From: Flavobacterium sp. 102
GTDB taxonomy: Bacteria; Bacteroidota; Bacteroidia; Flavobacteriales; Flavobacteriaceae
Assembly (NCBI RefSeq): GCF_003634615.1
Contig: NZ_RBKX01000001.1
Coordinates: 3,596,001 to 3,660,000 of the forward strand
Reading direction: 5' to 3'
DNA: 64,000 nt
Shown one piece after another: positions 38,160-47,559 of this stretch (position 1 is the stretch's first letter; each line of letters starts with the position of its first letter). The notes under the pieces are model-generated. The model was not told the DNA's origin and ran no database searches. It worked only from the letters and a program-made list of their open reading frames with translations. Both the position numbers and the translations under genes were made by a program.

Positions 38160-39593
38160 ATGTTTTTCAACTCGCTACATTTTGCCATTTTCTTGCCGAT
38201 AGTATTTTTATTCTATTGGTTTGTTGGCAACAAATCCAAAATCAATCAGAATTATATTTTGATTTTGGCGAGTTATTATTTTTATTCTTGTTGGGATTGG
38301 CGTTTCCTATTCTTATTGGTTTTTTCCACTTTACTCGATTATTTATCGGCGATAAAAATTGAACAAAGTACGACGCCAAAGTCGCGAAAATTCTGGCTTT
38401 GGCTTTGTATTTCGATCAATTTAGGGTTTTTAGGTATCTTCAAATACTATAACTTTTTTGCGGATTCTTTTGCCGAATTATTTACCGCTATTGGCTTTAA
38501 TGTCAGCCCGATTTTATTGGATGTCATACTTCCTGTTGGAATTTCGTTTTATACTTTTCACGGCTTGTCTTATATCATCGACATTTATTATGGCCGAATC
38601 AAATCGGAAAAGAACTTTGTCGATTACTCATTATTCGTCAGCTACTTCCCGTTGCTCGTTGCCGGACCGATTGAACGCGCGACCCATCTTTTGCCACAAT
38701 TAAAGAAAAGACGCAAATTCAACTTCGAAAAAGCCAAAGAAGGCGTTTACCAAATCATTTGGGGTTTGGTCAAAAAAGTAGTCATTGCCGATACTTGCGC
38801 GGTTTATGCCAATGGGATTTTTGACAACTACGAAAACATGAATTCGCTTTCGCTGATGTTGGGCGCTGTTTATTTTGCGTTCCAGATTTATGGCGACTTC
38901 TCGGGTTATTCCGATATCGCTTTGGGAACATCTAAACTCTTTGGGATCGACTTGTTGCGAAACTTCAATTTCCCTTATTTCTCTAGAGATATAGCCGAGT
39001 TTTGGAGAAGATGGCACATTTCACTTTCGTCTTGGTTTCGAGATTATTTGTACATTCCGTTAGGCGGAAGCAAAGGATCAAAGCTGTTCCAAATCAGAAA
39101 CGTTTTTATCATCTTTTTGGTCAGTGGATTTTGGCATGGTGCGAATTGGACATACGTGGCTTGGGGTTTAATCAACGCTTTGTATTTCATTCCGCTGATG
39201 ATTCTGAATAAGAACCGAAACAACATGGAAAGTTTCCGGTTGTCGTTCGATTTTACTTCGGTGCGAATCGTCTTTAATATCATTTTGACTTTTGCGATTA
39301 CTTGTTTGGCCTGGATATTTTTCAGATCCAAAACCATACAAGATGCGTATCTGTATATCAGCCGAATGTTTACGGATGGCCATTTTTCAGAACAATACTT
39401 TAAGATTGAACGTTACACAACCGAATTGTGGAGTTTGTTGCTGATTTTTGTTTTGGTCGAATGGAACAGTCGAACCCGAATTGAGCCCATCTCCGGAAAA
39501 TACAGTTGGTTGAAAATGAGTTTATGTATGGCTGCTATTTTAGCACTTGGCGTGTTTTCAGATTATAAAGAATTTATTTATTTCCAATTCTGA
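38160..39593 (+). CDS. MBOAT family O-acyltransferase (AlgI/DltB-like)
   Basis: 477 residues with about ten membrane helices. The MBOAT signatures are clear: EFWRRWHISLSSWFRDYLYIPLGG and the catalytic His in VSGFWHGANWTYVAWG. These enzymes pass an acyl group across the inner membrane to an extracytoplasmic polymer, working with a periplasmic SGNH partner. Such a partner is encoded immediately downstream with a TGATG overlap, so the pair probably O-acetylates a surface polysaccharide or peptidoglycan-associated polymer. The acceptor is unknown. Confidence 0.9.
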   Translation: MFFNSLHFAIFLPIVFLFYWFVGNKSKINQNYILILASYYFYSCWDWRFLFLLVFSTLLDYLSAIKIEQSTTPKSRKFWLWLCISINLGFLGIFKYYNFFADSFAELFTAIGFNVSPILLDVILPVGISFYTFHGLSYIIDIYYGRIKSEKNFVDYSLFVSYFPLLVAGPIERATHLLPQLKKRRKFNFEKAKEGVYQIIWGLVKKVVIADTCAVYANGIFDNYENMNSLSLMLGAVYFAFQIYGDFSGYSDIALGTSKLFGIDLLRNFNFPYFSRDIAEFWRRWHISLSSWFRDYLYIPLGGSKGSKLFQIRNVFIIFLVSGFWHGANWTYVAWGLINALYFIPLMILNKNRNNMESFRLSFDFTSVRIVFNIILTFAITCLAWIFFRSKTIQDAYLYISRMFTDGHFSEQYFKIERYTTELWSLLLIFVLVEWNSRTRIEPISGKYSWLKMSLCMAAILALGVFSDYKEFIYFQF

Positions 39594-40483
39594 TGAAGCA
39601 GTTTTTTCAATTCATACTAAAAGGTTTAGCGGTAATATTACTTACCTTAATAGTGCTTGATATCTGTTATACTTTGGTTTATAAACAATCGGATGACCGA
39701 AATAAAATCAGTCATTTATACCATTCCCACAACCTAAAATACGATGTCGTTTTCTTGGGTTCGTCGAGAGTCAACAATCATTTTGTACCCCAATATTTCA
39801 ATGACCAAGGCTACAAAACTTTCAACTACGGCATTACCCGTTCAAGATTAGAAGAGTCGGCTTTGATGTTAAAATTAATGGTTGAACGCAACTATACCAT
39901 AGACACACTCATCCTTCAAGTAGATTTAAATATCAATACCAATGACCATTCGGAAGCGATTCGTTCTTTGTTTATGCCGTATATTCACCAATCGGAAACC
40001 ATTCGCCAACATTATGACACGATTGCGGAGTATAATAAGTTACTTTTTATTCCGTTTTACCGTTATATGAATTATGATTCTCGCATTGGATTTAGGGAAA
40101 TGTACGCTTCACTTGTTCATAAGAAAACGAATGCTTTGTACAACGACGGATTCAATGCCTTAACCAAAAATCAACGACCAATGGTGGCGGCCGATTTATC
40201 GAAATATTATCCGAAAAGAAACAAAGCTTACGAAGAGATAAAAGCCATTTGTAAAGAAAACAATATTCATTTAATTGCCGTAACGACACCAATGTGTATG
40301 AGTACCATAAACAGAGATTATTTCAATCATATCCAAAAAGTTTATCCTGAAATTCATCGTTTAGAAAACGCTGTGACAGAGGATAAATACTTCTCAACCT
40401 GTGGTCATTTGAACAAAGATGGTGCGATGGAATACACCAAAGCGGTATTCAAAACCTTTTTCAAACCCAAAGTCAAATCTTGA
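39593..40483 (+). CDS. SGNH-like periplasmic acyltransferase partner of the MBOAT protein
   Basis: 296 residues with an N-terminal membrane anchor (residues 10-30) and a soluble domain. VVFLGSSRVNNHF (Ser57 or Ser58) fits the nucleophile block of SGNH esterases of the DltD/AlgJ type, and CGHLNKDGAMEYT near the C-terminus fits the catalytic His block. It should receive the acyl group from the MBOAT enzyme and pass it to the acceptor. The start overlaps the MBOAT stop (TGATG). Overlap with the following gene is 4 bp. Confidence 0.7.
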   Translation: MKQFFQFILKGLAVILLTLIVLDICYTLVYKQSDDRNKISHLYHSHNLKYDVVFLGSSRVNNHFVPQYFNDQGYKTFNYGITRSRLEESALMLKLMVERNYTIDTLILQVDLNINTNDHSEAIRSLFMPYIHQSETIRQHYDTIAEYNKLLFIPFYRYMNYDSRIGFREMYASLVHKKTNALYNDGFNALTKNQRPMVAADLSKYYPKRNKAYEEIKAICKENNIHLIAVTTPMCMSTINRDYFNHIQKVYPEIHRLENAVTEDKYFSTCGHLNKDGAMEYTKAVFKTFFKPKVKS

Positions 40484-43293
40484 AAAAACTAATATACATA
40501 GTCTATTTTTTCTGCGGCGTAGCTTTTGCCCAACACCATACTAAAATGGTCGTGGAAGTCAACAGTGAAACCAAAATACTCAATGTCATTCAAGAGCTGA
40601 CTTTCCATAACCAATCTAATGACACGCTTAGTTTTATTGTTTTGAATGATTGGAACAATGCCTATCGGGATAAAAATACCCCTTTGGCAGGACGTTTTTC
40701 CGATGAATTTGAGCGCAGTTTTCATTTGGCACAAGACAAAGAACGAGGTCAAACAGATAACATTACCGTTATCGACCAAAACTTATCGATCCTGACATGG
40801 GAAAGAGACGAAAATTATCCCGATGTGGTTCAAATACGCTTACGCGAAAAGTTGCTGCCTAATCAAAAAGCGACTTTCAAATTGACTTATTTTGTCAAAG
40901 TTCCGAATGCTGAGTTTACCCAATTTGGGTATGGAGCCAATGGAAAAATGAACCTCAAAAACTGCTTTCTGATTCCGGCTCGATACGAAAGTAAAGCCTT
41001 TGTCAAATACAACAATTTAAACTTAGACGATGCGGCAAATGCCCTTACGGATTATGATTTAGACATAAGAATTCCGGCAAATTTAGCCGTGAATTCCGAT
41101 TTGAATGAGATTCAAAAAGAAATCCTAAACAACCAAAACCGCTACCAATTTTCGGGCAAAAACCGTCTGAATCTTAACCTGTTTGTTGATATTCCCAAAG
41201 AATATTCGGTGTTCAAAAATAGCCAAGTGGAAGTCATTTCCAACTTACGAGACAATCGTTTAACAGACATTCAACGCGCCATTGTGATTGACAAAATTGT
41301 AAATTATGTAGGTGAAAATCTAGGGCCATATCCGCTTGAAAAAATAACCGTTTCTCAAGCCGACTATGACCGAAATCCGTTTTATGGTTTGAACCAATTG
41401 CCCAATTTTATCAGTCCGTTTCCCGATGAGTTTATGTATGAAATCAAATTCCTGAAAACGTATTTGAACAATTATTTGCACAACGCTTTACAACTCGATC
41501 CAAGAAAAGACAGCTGGATTATCAACGGCATTCAAGTGTATACAATGATGAAATACATAGACGAATTTCATCCCGAAAGTAAAATGATGGGCAATGTGGC
41601 GAAGTTGAAAATCTTGCGTGCTTACAACTTGGTTAGCCTTGATTTCAACGGACAATACAGTTATTTTTATATGTTGATGGCGAGAAAGAATCTCGACCAA
41701 CCTTTGGGCGCACCCAAAAATACTTTGATTAAATTCAATGAAAAAATCGCTTCGAAATACCGCGCCGGTTTGAGTTTGAAATACCTCGACAGTTATCTTG
41801 AAAATAATGTCGTACCCAACACTATCCGACAATTCATCGACATCAATAAAAAGCAGCAAACCAATCGCAATGATTTTGAGTTGTTGCTGACTAAAAACTC
41901 ACCCAAAGACATCACTTGGTTTTTTGACAAAATCATCAATTCACGAGACATCATCGATTTTAAATTTGACAAGGTCACCAAAACCAAAGACAGCATTAGT
42001 TTTTCGCTCAAGAATAAAACCGAAACCAATGTGCCTATTCCGGTTTATGGCGTTAAAGGCAAAAACGTAGTCTTTAAAAAATGGATTGACACGTTCCCAA
42101 AAGACAGCATTTTTACGGTTCCGAGAAACGAAGCAGAGAAAATTGTCATCAATTATAAAAATGAAGTACCGGAATTCAATTTGAGAAACAACTGGCAGTC
42201 GCTTCGCGGTTTCAGATTGAACAGTCGTCCGATTAAATTTATTTTCTTCAAAGATTTAGAAGACCCGAATTACAATCAAATCGTTTACATTCCGACCTTG
42301 GAATACAATTTATACGATGGTTTATTACCGGGAATTCGTTTTCACAACAAAACCATTTTAGACAAACCGTTTAATTTTGATGTGAATCCAACGATTTCTA
42401 CCAAGACGCAAAGTCTTTCGGGGAAAGCCAATTTCGCGGTAAACCAATTCAACCGCGACAGTAATTTGTACAGTATTCGTTACCAATTGAACGGCCATTA
42501 TTTGCATTATGCGCCCGATGCCTATTACACCAAAATCAATCCGATGGTGTATTTGCGTTTCCGTCCCGATGATTTCAGAGACAACAAAAAAGAAATGTTG
42601 GTTTTCAAATACATCATGATTGACCGTGAAAAATCAGCGTTTACCGTTGATGAGAATACGGAGAATTACAAAGTTTTTAATGCCAAATACTATAACGGCA
42701 AAACCGAAGTCACCAAGCATTACAATTTCTTAGGCGATTTCCAATTGTCGAGTTCTTTCGGGAAAATAGCAGGAGAATTGCAATACCGAAAACTCTTTAA
42801 CGACAAACGACAAGTGAATTTGCGTTTGTTCGCCGGAACGTTTTTGTACAATAAAAACATCTCTACCTATTTCGATTTTGGCTTAGATCGCCCAACGGAT
42901 TATTTGTTCGAACACGATTATTTAGGTCGCTCAGAAACGACAGGATTGTTCAGTCAACAGTCGATTGTTTCAGATGGTTTTTTCAAATCGATGTTGGAAA
43001 CCAGAACCGCCAACCAATGGATGACCACTTTGAATGCCAGTGCCAATATCTGGAATTGGATTGAGGTTTATGGCGATGTCGGAATGATAAAAAACAAAAA
43101 CACAGCGGAGCAATTTGTATACGATAGCGGCGTTCGTTTGAACTTGGTAACCGATTATTTCGAATTGTACTTCCCGGTATATTCGAATAACGGTTGGGAA
43201 GTGGGCGAAAAAAACTACGGAGAAAGAATACGTTTTATTGTGACTTTCAATCCGGATACCTTGATTGGACTTTTCACCAGAAAGTGGTTTTAA
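40480..43293 (+). CDS. M1 aminopeptidase-like pseudo-peptidase fused to an outer-membrane beta-barrel
   Basis: 937 residues. A signal peptide (ending VAFAQ) is followed by an M1-peptidase-like region: a beta-rich N-terminal domain and then a helical domain where the alignment-like segment SWIINGIQVYTMMKYI corresponds to the 'WLNEGFA' helix of M1 enzymes. The HEXXH zinc motif that should precede it (around residues 325-345) is absent, so the peptidase is probably inactive. The last about 300 residues alternate as membrane strands and end in an aromatic TRKWF, as barrel proteins do. Start is a TTG at 40480 that overlaps the SGNH stop (TTGA) and directly gives the signal peptide. Coupled to the MBOAT/SGNH genes, so a link with surface polymer modification or outer-membrane transport is possible. 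Confidence 0.65.
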   Translation: MKKLIYIVYFFCGVAFAQHHTKMVVEVNSETKILNVIQELTFHNQSNDTLSFIVLNDWNNAYRDKNTPLAGRFSDEFERSFHLAQDKERGQTDNITVIDQNLSILTWERDENYPDVVQIRLREKLLPNQKATFKLTYFVKVPNAEFTQFGYGANGKMNLKNCFLIPARYESKAFVKYNNLNLDDAANALTDYDLDIRIPANLAVNSDLNEIQKEILNNQNRYQFSGKNRLNLNLFVDIPKEYSVFKNSQVEVISNLRDNRLTDIQRAIVIDKIVNYVGENLGPYPLEKITVSQADYDRNPFYGLNQLPNFISPFPDEFMYEIKFLKTYLNNYLHNALQLDPRKDSWIINGIQVYTMMKYIDEFHPESKMMGNVAKLKILRAYNLVSLDFNGQYSYFYMLMARKNLDQPLGAPKNTLIKFNEKIASKYRAGLSLKYLDSYLENNVVPNTIRQFIDINKKQQTNRNDFELLLTKNSPKDITWFFDKIINSRDIIDFKFDKVTKTKDSISFSLKNKTETNVPIPVYGVKGKNVVFKKWIDTFPKDSIFTVPRNEAEKIVINYKNEVPEFNLRNNWQSLRGFRLNSRPIKFIFFKDLEDPNYNQIVYIPTLEYNLYDGLLPGIRFHNKTILDKPFNFDVNPTISTKTQSLSGKANFAVNQFNRDSNLYSIRYQLNGHYLHYAPDAYYTKINPMVYLRFRPDDFRDNKKEMLVFKYIMIDREKSAFTVDENTENYKVFNAKYYNGKTEVTKHYNFLGDFQLSSSFGKIAGELQYRKLFNDKRQVNLRLFAGTFLYNKNISTYFDFGLDRPTDYLFEHDYLGRSETTGLFSQQSIVSDGFFKSMLETRTANQWMTTLNASANIWNWIEVYGDVGMIKNKNTAEQFVYDSGVRLNLVTDYFELYFPVYSNNGWEVGEKNYGERIRFIVTFNPDTLIGLFTRKWF

Positions 43294-43446
43294 GCACGCA
43301 TAAAATCATTTAAATATTACACATTTCTTTACAATATTTAAATATCGTTGAAAATTTCTCAGTCAACCCTCTTTTTTTAGGTTTAAAATTATTGATACTG
43401 AAATTAGTTTTTTTCAACAGTATGGTAAAAGTTACTTCTTTTTATT

Positions 43447-43454
43447 TAAATTTG
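43447..43454 (+). promoter_or_regulatory. Bacteroidota -7 promoter element for the E1 gene
   Basis: TAAATTTG matches TAnnTTTG, 23 bp before the ATG at 43478. No terminator hairpin is obvious in the 184-bp gap before it. Confidence 0.45.
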
Positions 43455-43477
43455 TTACTTCAAGAAACTTTTCCATT

Positions 43478-45883
43478 ATGACTGAAGCACAAACTAAGAC
43501 CGAAATTACCTTTGAAGATTTCAAAACAGAAGTTCTAAACGATTACAAGATTGCTACCATCAGTAGAGAATGTAGTTTGTTAGGGCGAAGAGAAGTGTTA
43601 ACAGGAAAAGCCAAGTTCGGAATATTTGGCGATGGTAAAGAAGTACCACAATTGGCTTTGGCGAAAGCTTTCCAAAATGGTGATTTCCGTTCTGGTTATT
43701 ATCGCGACCAGACTTTTATGATGGCGATTGGGCAATTGAGTATCCAACAGTTCTTTGCCGGTTTGTATGGTCATACCGATTTAGTACATGATCCAATGAG
43801 TGCCGGACGTCAAATGGGCGGACACTTTGCAACGCATTCCTTAGACGAAAACGGAAATTGGAACAACTTAACACAACAAAAAAATTCGAGTGCTGATATC
43901 TCTCCTACTGCCGGGCAAATGCCGCGTTTGTTAGGATTGGCGCAAGCCTCAAAAATATACCGAAACGTTCGCGGATTAGAGGATTTAACAAAGTTCTCTA
44001 ACGCCGGAAATGAAGTCGCTTGGGGAACGATTGGCAACGCTTCCACTTCGGAAGGTTTGTTTTTTGAAACCATCAACGCCGCGGGAGTTTTACAAGTACC
44101 GATGGTCATGAGTGTTTGGGATGACGAATACGGAATTTCAGTCCATGCGCGTCACCAAACGACCAAAGAAAACATCTCTGAAATCTTAAAAGGTTTCCAA
44201 CGCGATGAAGAGAATAACGGTTACGAAATCATGACGGTTAAAGGTTGGGATTATCCGGCTTTAGTGGAAGCTTATCAAAAAGCAGGTGCTATTGCTCGTG
44301 AGCAACACGTTCCGGTTTTAATTCACGTAAACGAATTGACGCAGCCGCAAGGTCACTCGACTTCGGGTTCGCATGAACGCTACAAAAATGCCGAGCGTTT
44401 GGCTTGGGAAGCGCAATTTGATTGCTTGGCGCAAATGAGAATTTGGTTGGTCGATAACAATTTGGCCACCGCCGAGGAATTAGAAGCCATAGACGAACAA
44501 GCTAAAAAAGAAGTGTTAGAAGGCAAAAAAGCCGCTTGGACCGCTTTTGTTTCGCCTATGAAAGAAGAGCAACAAGAATTGGTTTCGTTACTAAATTCCA
44601 TTGCGGAGACGAGTTCGAATAAAGTTTTTATTGAAAAATATACGGCTGAATTGGCTTCGATTAAAGAACCTATTCGCAAAGACATTATCACTACGGCGCG
44701 TAAAGTATTGCGTTTGGTAGTGAAAGAAAGTGGTCAATCACAATTAGCGACTTGGATTACGAATTACACCAATAAAATACAACCGAAATTTAGTTCGCAC
44801 CTATTCTCGCAATCAGACAAAACGGTTTTGGGCGCGACTACTGTTGCCCCAACTTACGACGAATCAGCTGAAGAGGTAGATGCCCGATTGGTATTGCGTG
44901 ACAATTTTGATGCGATTTTTAATAAATACCCTGAGTCTTTAATTTTTGGAGAAGATGCCGGAAACATTGGCGACGTCAACCAAGGTTTAGAAGGCATGCA
45001 GGAAAAATACGGAGAGCTTCGTGTGGCAGATGCCGGAATCCGTGAAGCGACTATACTCGGACAAGGAATAGGCATGGCGATGCGTGGTTTGAGACCGATT
45101 GCCGAAATCCAATATTTAGATTATTTGTTGTATGCCATCCAAATCATGAGTGATGACTTAGCGACTTTACAATACAGAACCCAAGGTCGTCAAAAAGCGC
45201 CGTTGATTATCAGAACGCGTGGTCACCGATTGGAAGGCATCTGGCATTCCGGTTCACCAATGGGGATGATTATCAATGCGATTCGTGGGATTCACGTTTT
45301 GGTCCCAAGAAACATGACCAAAGCGGCAGGTTTCTACAACACTTTGTTGGAAACAGACGAACCGGCATTGGTGGTTGAATGTTTGAACGGTTACCGTTTG
45401 AAAGAAAAAATGCCAACCAACTTGGGCGAATTCAAAACCCCTATTGGCGTGGTGGAAACTATCAAAGAAGGAAGCGATATCACGGTGGTTTCTTATGGTT
45501 CTACTTTAAGAATCATAGAACAAGCCGCAAAAGAATTATTGGAAGTTGGGATTAATGTGGAAATTATTGATGCGCAATCGTTGTTACCGTTTGATGTGAA
45601 CCATGACTGTGTGAAGAGCATCGCCAAAACCAACCGTTTATTAGTCGTAGACGAAGACGTTCCGGGTGGCGCCTCTGCTTACCTACTCCAACAAATTATA
45701 GACGAGCAAAACGGTTACCAATATTTAGACAGCCAACCGCAAACGTTAGCCGCTAAAGCCCACAGACCCTCTTATGGCACCGATGGAGATTACTTCTCTA
45801 AACCCTCGGCAGAAGATGTTTTTGAGAAGGTTTATGCGATTATGCACGAAGCGAAACCGGAGTTATACCCGAGTTTGTATTAA
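43478..45883 (+). CDS. 2-oxoacid dehydrogenase E1, fused alpha and beta subunits
   Basis: 801 residues: E1-alpha domain (about 20-330), a linker and an E1-beta domain (about 465-790). The enzyme uses thiamine diphosphate to decarboxylate a 2-oxoacid (branched-chain oxoacids are the usual guess for fused Bacteroidota enzymes) and passes the acyl group to E2 lipoate. Alpha-domain landmarks are GYYRDQTFMMAIG, MGGHFATHS and TIGNASTSEGLFFETINAA; the beta domain has FGEDAG, RVADAGIREATILGQGIG and RTRGHRLEGIWHSGSPMG. The TPP-binding GDG...NN motif reads GNA...DD here. No E2 or E3 gene is adjacent. A strong terminator follows. Confidence 0.9.
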   Translation: MTEAQTKTEITFEDFKTEVLNDYKIATISRECSLLGRREVLTGKAKFGIFGDGKEVPQLALAKAFQNGDFRSGYYRDQTFMMAIGQLSIQQFFAGLYGHTDLVHDPMSAGRQMGGHFATHSLDENGNWNNLTQQKNSSADISPTAGQMPRLLGLAQASKIYRNVRGLEDLTKFSNAGNEVAWGTIGNASTSEGLFFETINAAGVLQVPMVMSVWDDEYGISVHARHQTTKENISEILKGFQRDEENNGYEIMTVKGWDYPALVEAYQKAGAIAREQHVPVLIHVNELTQPQGHSTSGSHERYKNAERLAWEAQFDCLAQMRIWLVDNNLATAEELEAIDEQAKKEVLEGKKAAWTAFVSPMKEEQQELVSLLNSIAETSSNKVFIEKYTAELASIKEPIRKDIITTARKVLRLVVKESGQSQLATWITNYTNKIQPKFSSHLFSQSDKTVLGATTVAPTYDESAEEVDARLVLRDNFDAIFNKYPESLIFGEDAGNIGDVNQGLEGMQEKYGELRVADAGIREATILGQGIGMAMRGLRPIAEIQYLDYLLYAIQIMSDDLATLQYRTQGRQKAPLIIRTRGHRLEGIWHSGSPMGMIINAIRGIHVLVPRNMTKAAGFYNTLLETDEPALVVECLNGYRLKEKMPTNLGEFKTPIGVVETIKEGSDITVVSYGSTLRIIEQAAKELLEVGINVEIIDAQSLLPFDVNHDCVKSIAKTNRLLVVDEDVPGGASAYLLQQIIDEQNGYQYLDSQPQTLAAKAHRPSYGTDGDYFSKPSAEDVFEKVYAIMHEAKPELYPSLY

Positions 45884-45885
45884 TA

Positions 45886-45913
45886 TGAAAGGAACCAGTT
45901 GGTTCCTTTTTTG
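45886..45913 (+). terminator. Intrinsic terminator after the E1 gene
   Basis: Stem AAAGGAACC/GGTTCCTTT with an AGTT loop, followed by TTTTTT. Confidence 0.9.
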
Positions 45914-46216
45914 TTTGCTTCTTTTTGTCATTCCGACAAAGAAGGAATCTCATTTCTTTAATTTTGCTTCCTTTCTTTTTCTCTTGATAGAAAAAGAAAC
46001 AAAAAGATCAAGCCTCCATAGTCTTTGTTTCAAAACTACCTTGACACTGGTTCCGCAACCCGAGCCGCTCGTCGTACCTCCTCGTCTTTTTGGGTTGCTC
46101 ACTGTCGTGTCTTCGTTGTTTTGCTACACAAATTCTATGAGGGCGAGTTAAACCTCTGCTTAAAGACCAAGTAAGTTCTACTAACGCATAACTGTCACCA
46201 TTGATGCTTTAGGGTG
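45914..46216. other. Repeat-derived intergenic DNA
   Basis: No gene fits. The stretch has a GTCATTCCGACAAAGAAGGA segment, then an inverted pair CTTTCTTTTTCTCTTGATAG / AGAAAAAGAAACAAAAAGATC-type A/T-rich element, then a GC-richer run. Similar segments are common dispersed repeats in this phylum (recalled). It marks the change from the core region to the repeat-containing region. Confidence 0.45.
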
Positions 46217-46281
46217 GGCTTTCCTATGGCTTTCCTATGGCTTTCCTATGGCTTTCCTATATAGGAGCTATATAGCAGGGG
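46217..46281 (+). repeat. Four tandem 11-bp units GGCTTTCCTAT and an inverted tail
   Basis: Units at 46217-46227, 46228-46238, 46239-46249 and 46250-46260 are identical. They run into ATAGGAGCTATATAGCAGGGG, where CCTAT and ATAGG form a short inverted repeat. It lies 86 bp upstream of the first copy of the orphan gene. Confidence 0.85.
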
Positions 46282-46366
46282 TTAATTAGAAACAAGAGAC
46301 ATAGATTAACTCTTACTTGTTTTATTTTTGTTTTACCTTTATTTTTACGATACTTACTTACATGCC

Positions 46367-46678
46367 ATGTCTAAAGTTATTATTGACCCTGAGTATTTAA
46401 AGCAATTAGCCGCATTGGATGCCGATATACGGGCACTGAATGCGGAGAAGATAAAGTTATTATTTACAGCGCTAGACATTAGCCTGACTGATGCTGATTT
46501 TGAACGGCTAATGGAGTGGGAACTTGTGCTTGTTACCGTACCGGATAAACAAATGGCGGTGCAACTCAATAAGCATGCTGCTTATATACCCAACCTTAAG
46601 TTTACTGTTGACGAGACACAGCCGATATTTACGTTGATGCAAGGGAGTAAAACAAGGCGTGTCTGGAAGGAGCGTTGA
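46367..46678 (+). CDS. Dispersed orphan gene, copy 1
   Basis: 103 residues starting MSKVIIDPEYLKQL. Unrecognised. The N-terminal part is helical (LDADIRALNAEKIKLLF), followed by LVTVPDKQMAVQLNKH and the short strand-rich end QPIFTLMQGSKTRR. No signal peptide, membrane segment or Cys. Two more copies lie at 54723-55022 (decayed) and 56862-57173; copy 1 differs from copy 3 at a few residues (T/D-A-D-F-E-R-L for A-V-D-F-E-K-L, M-E-W for M-G-W). The ATG is preceded by TTTTTACGATACTTACTTA, shared with the other copies. It is followed by palindromic repeat DNA. Confidence 0.6.
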   Translation: MSKVIIDPEYLKQLAALDADIRALNAEKIKLLFTALDISLTDADFERLMEWELVLVTVPDKQMAVQLNKHAAYIPNLKFTVDETQPIFTLMQGSKTRRVWKER

Positions 46679-46687
46679 ACATTAGGT

Positions 46688-46742
46688 AAGCACGGATTAC
46701 AAATCCGCGCCATCGGGAATTTCGCGCGGTAGCGGGGGGTAT
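46688..46742. repeat. Palindromic repeat CGGATT..AATCCG after orphan copy 1
   Basis: CACGGATTACAAATCCGCG is a short stem-loop, followed by CCATCGGGAATTTCGCGCGG. The same GGTAAGCACGGATT start follows orphan copy 2. Confidence 0.7.
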
Positions 46743-46836
46743 AATTCTTGAATTGAAGAGGGCATTTTTTTGTATTATTAAAGTTAAAACCATTGACAAA
46801 ACACGAACGTTTGTTAATTTAGATATTGCTTTAATT

Positions 46837-47559
46837 TTACCTGCTCAGAATTTTTTTGGTCACAAATTCATTAAAGAAATAATCCCTGTAAATATTCCCG
46901 ATGGGGATTTCGTTTTTACCTATGTAAACTGTATTGTTGTCTACGGACTCTATTTTTTTGGCATTGATGATGTACGATTTACTTACCCTTACAAACATGG
47001 CTTTGGGCAACTGGTCGTGAATGGTTTTGATATTCATGGCTGTAATCACTTTTTGACTTTCGGTATGCATCACCACATAATCCTTTAACCCTTCGATAAA
47101 CAGTATGTCATTAAAGTATACTTTGATGATTTTCCGGTCGGCTTTGATAAAGAAATAATCATCGGTTACCTGTTCGATATTATTCCCGGAGTTTCCCTTT
47201 TTGAGCAGTTTGGAATAGGCTTGGGCTTTTTCGACTCCTTTTTGGAAACGTTCCAGTTTTACGGGTTTTATAAGATAATCAATGGCATCAACTTCATAGC
47301 TGTCGGTTGCAAATTCTGAAAAAGCGGTCGTAAAGATTACAAAGGTCTTTTGGGGTATGGTTTTGGCAAACTCTATCCCATTGATTCCGGGCATCTGAAT
47401 ATCGAGAAAAATCAAATCAACAGTATTATCATGCATAAATTTAGAAGCCGTTGCCGGATTGTTGAACGAACCCAGCAATGTTAATGCCGGTGTTTTTTCG
47501 ACCAGCATTTCAATGGCTTCCCTTGCCAACGGTTCGTCATCTACAATAATACACTTCAT
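46837..47559 (-). CDS. LytTR-type response regulator
   Basis: 240 residues: a receiver domain (1-120) with the acidic pair Asp7/Asp8, phospho-acceptor Asp53 in LIFLDIQMPG and the Lys of DYLIKPV, then a LytTR DNA-binding domain (about 135-235). It is encoded downstream of a LytS-like histidine kinase with a 4-bp ATGA overlap. It should bind imperfect direct or inverted repeats; candidates lie in the divergent promoter region at 48662-48762 in front of the TonB receptor gene. Confidence 0.93.
   Translation of the reverse strand: MKCIIVDDEPLAREAIEMLVEKTPALTLLGSFNNPATASKFMHDNTVDLIFLDIQMPGINGIEFAKTIPQKTFVIFTTAFSEFATDSYEVDAIDYLIKPVKLERFQKGVEKAQAYSKLLKKGNSGNNIEQVTDDYFFIKADRKIIKVYFNDILFIEGLKDYVVMHTESQKVITAMNIKTIHDQLPKAMFVRVSKSYIINAKKIESVDNNTVYIGKNEIPIGNIYRDYFFNEFVTKKILSR

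Noticed and set aside
45774..46151. Frame running from the E1 3' end through its terminator
   Set aside because: It overlaps the E1 coding end out of frame, crosses a strong terminator and continues into repeat DNA.
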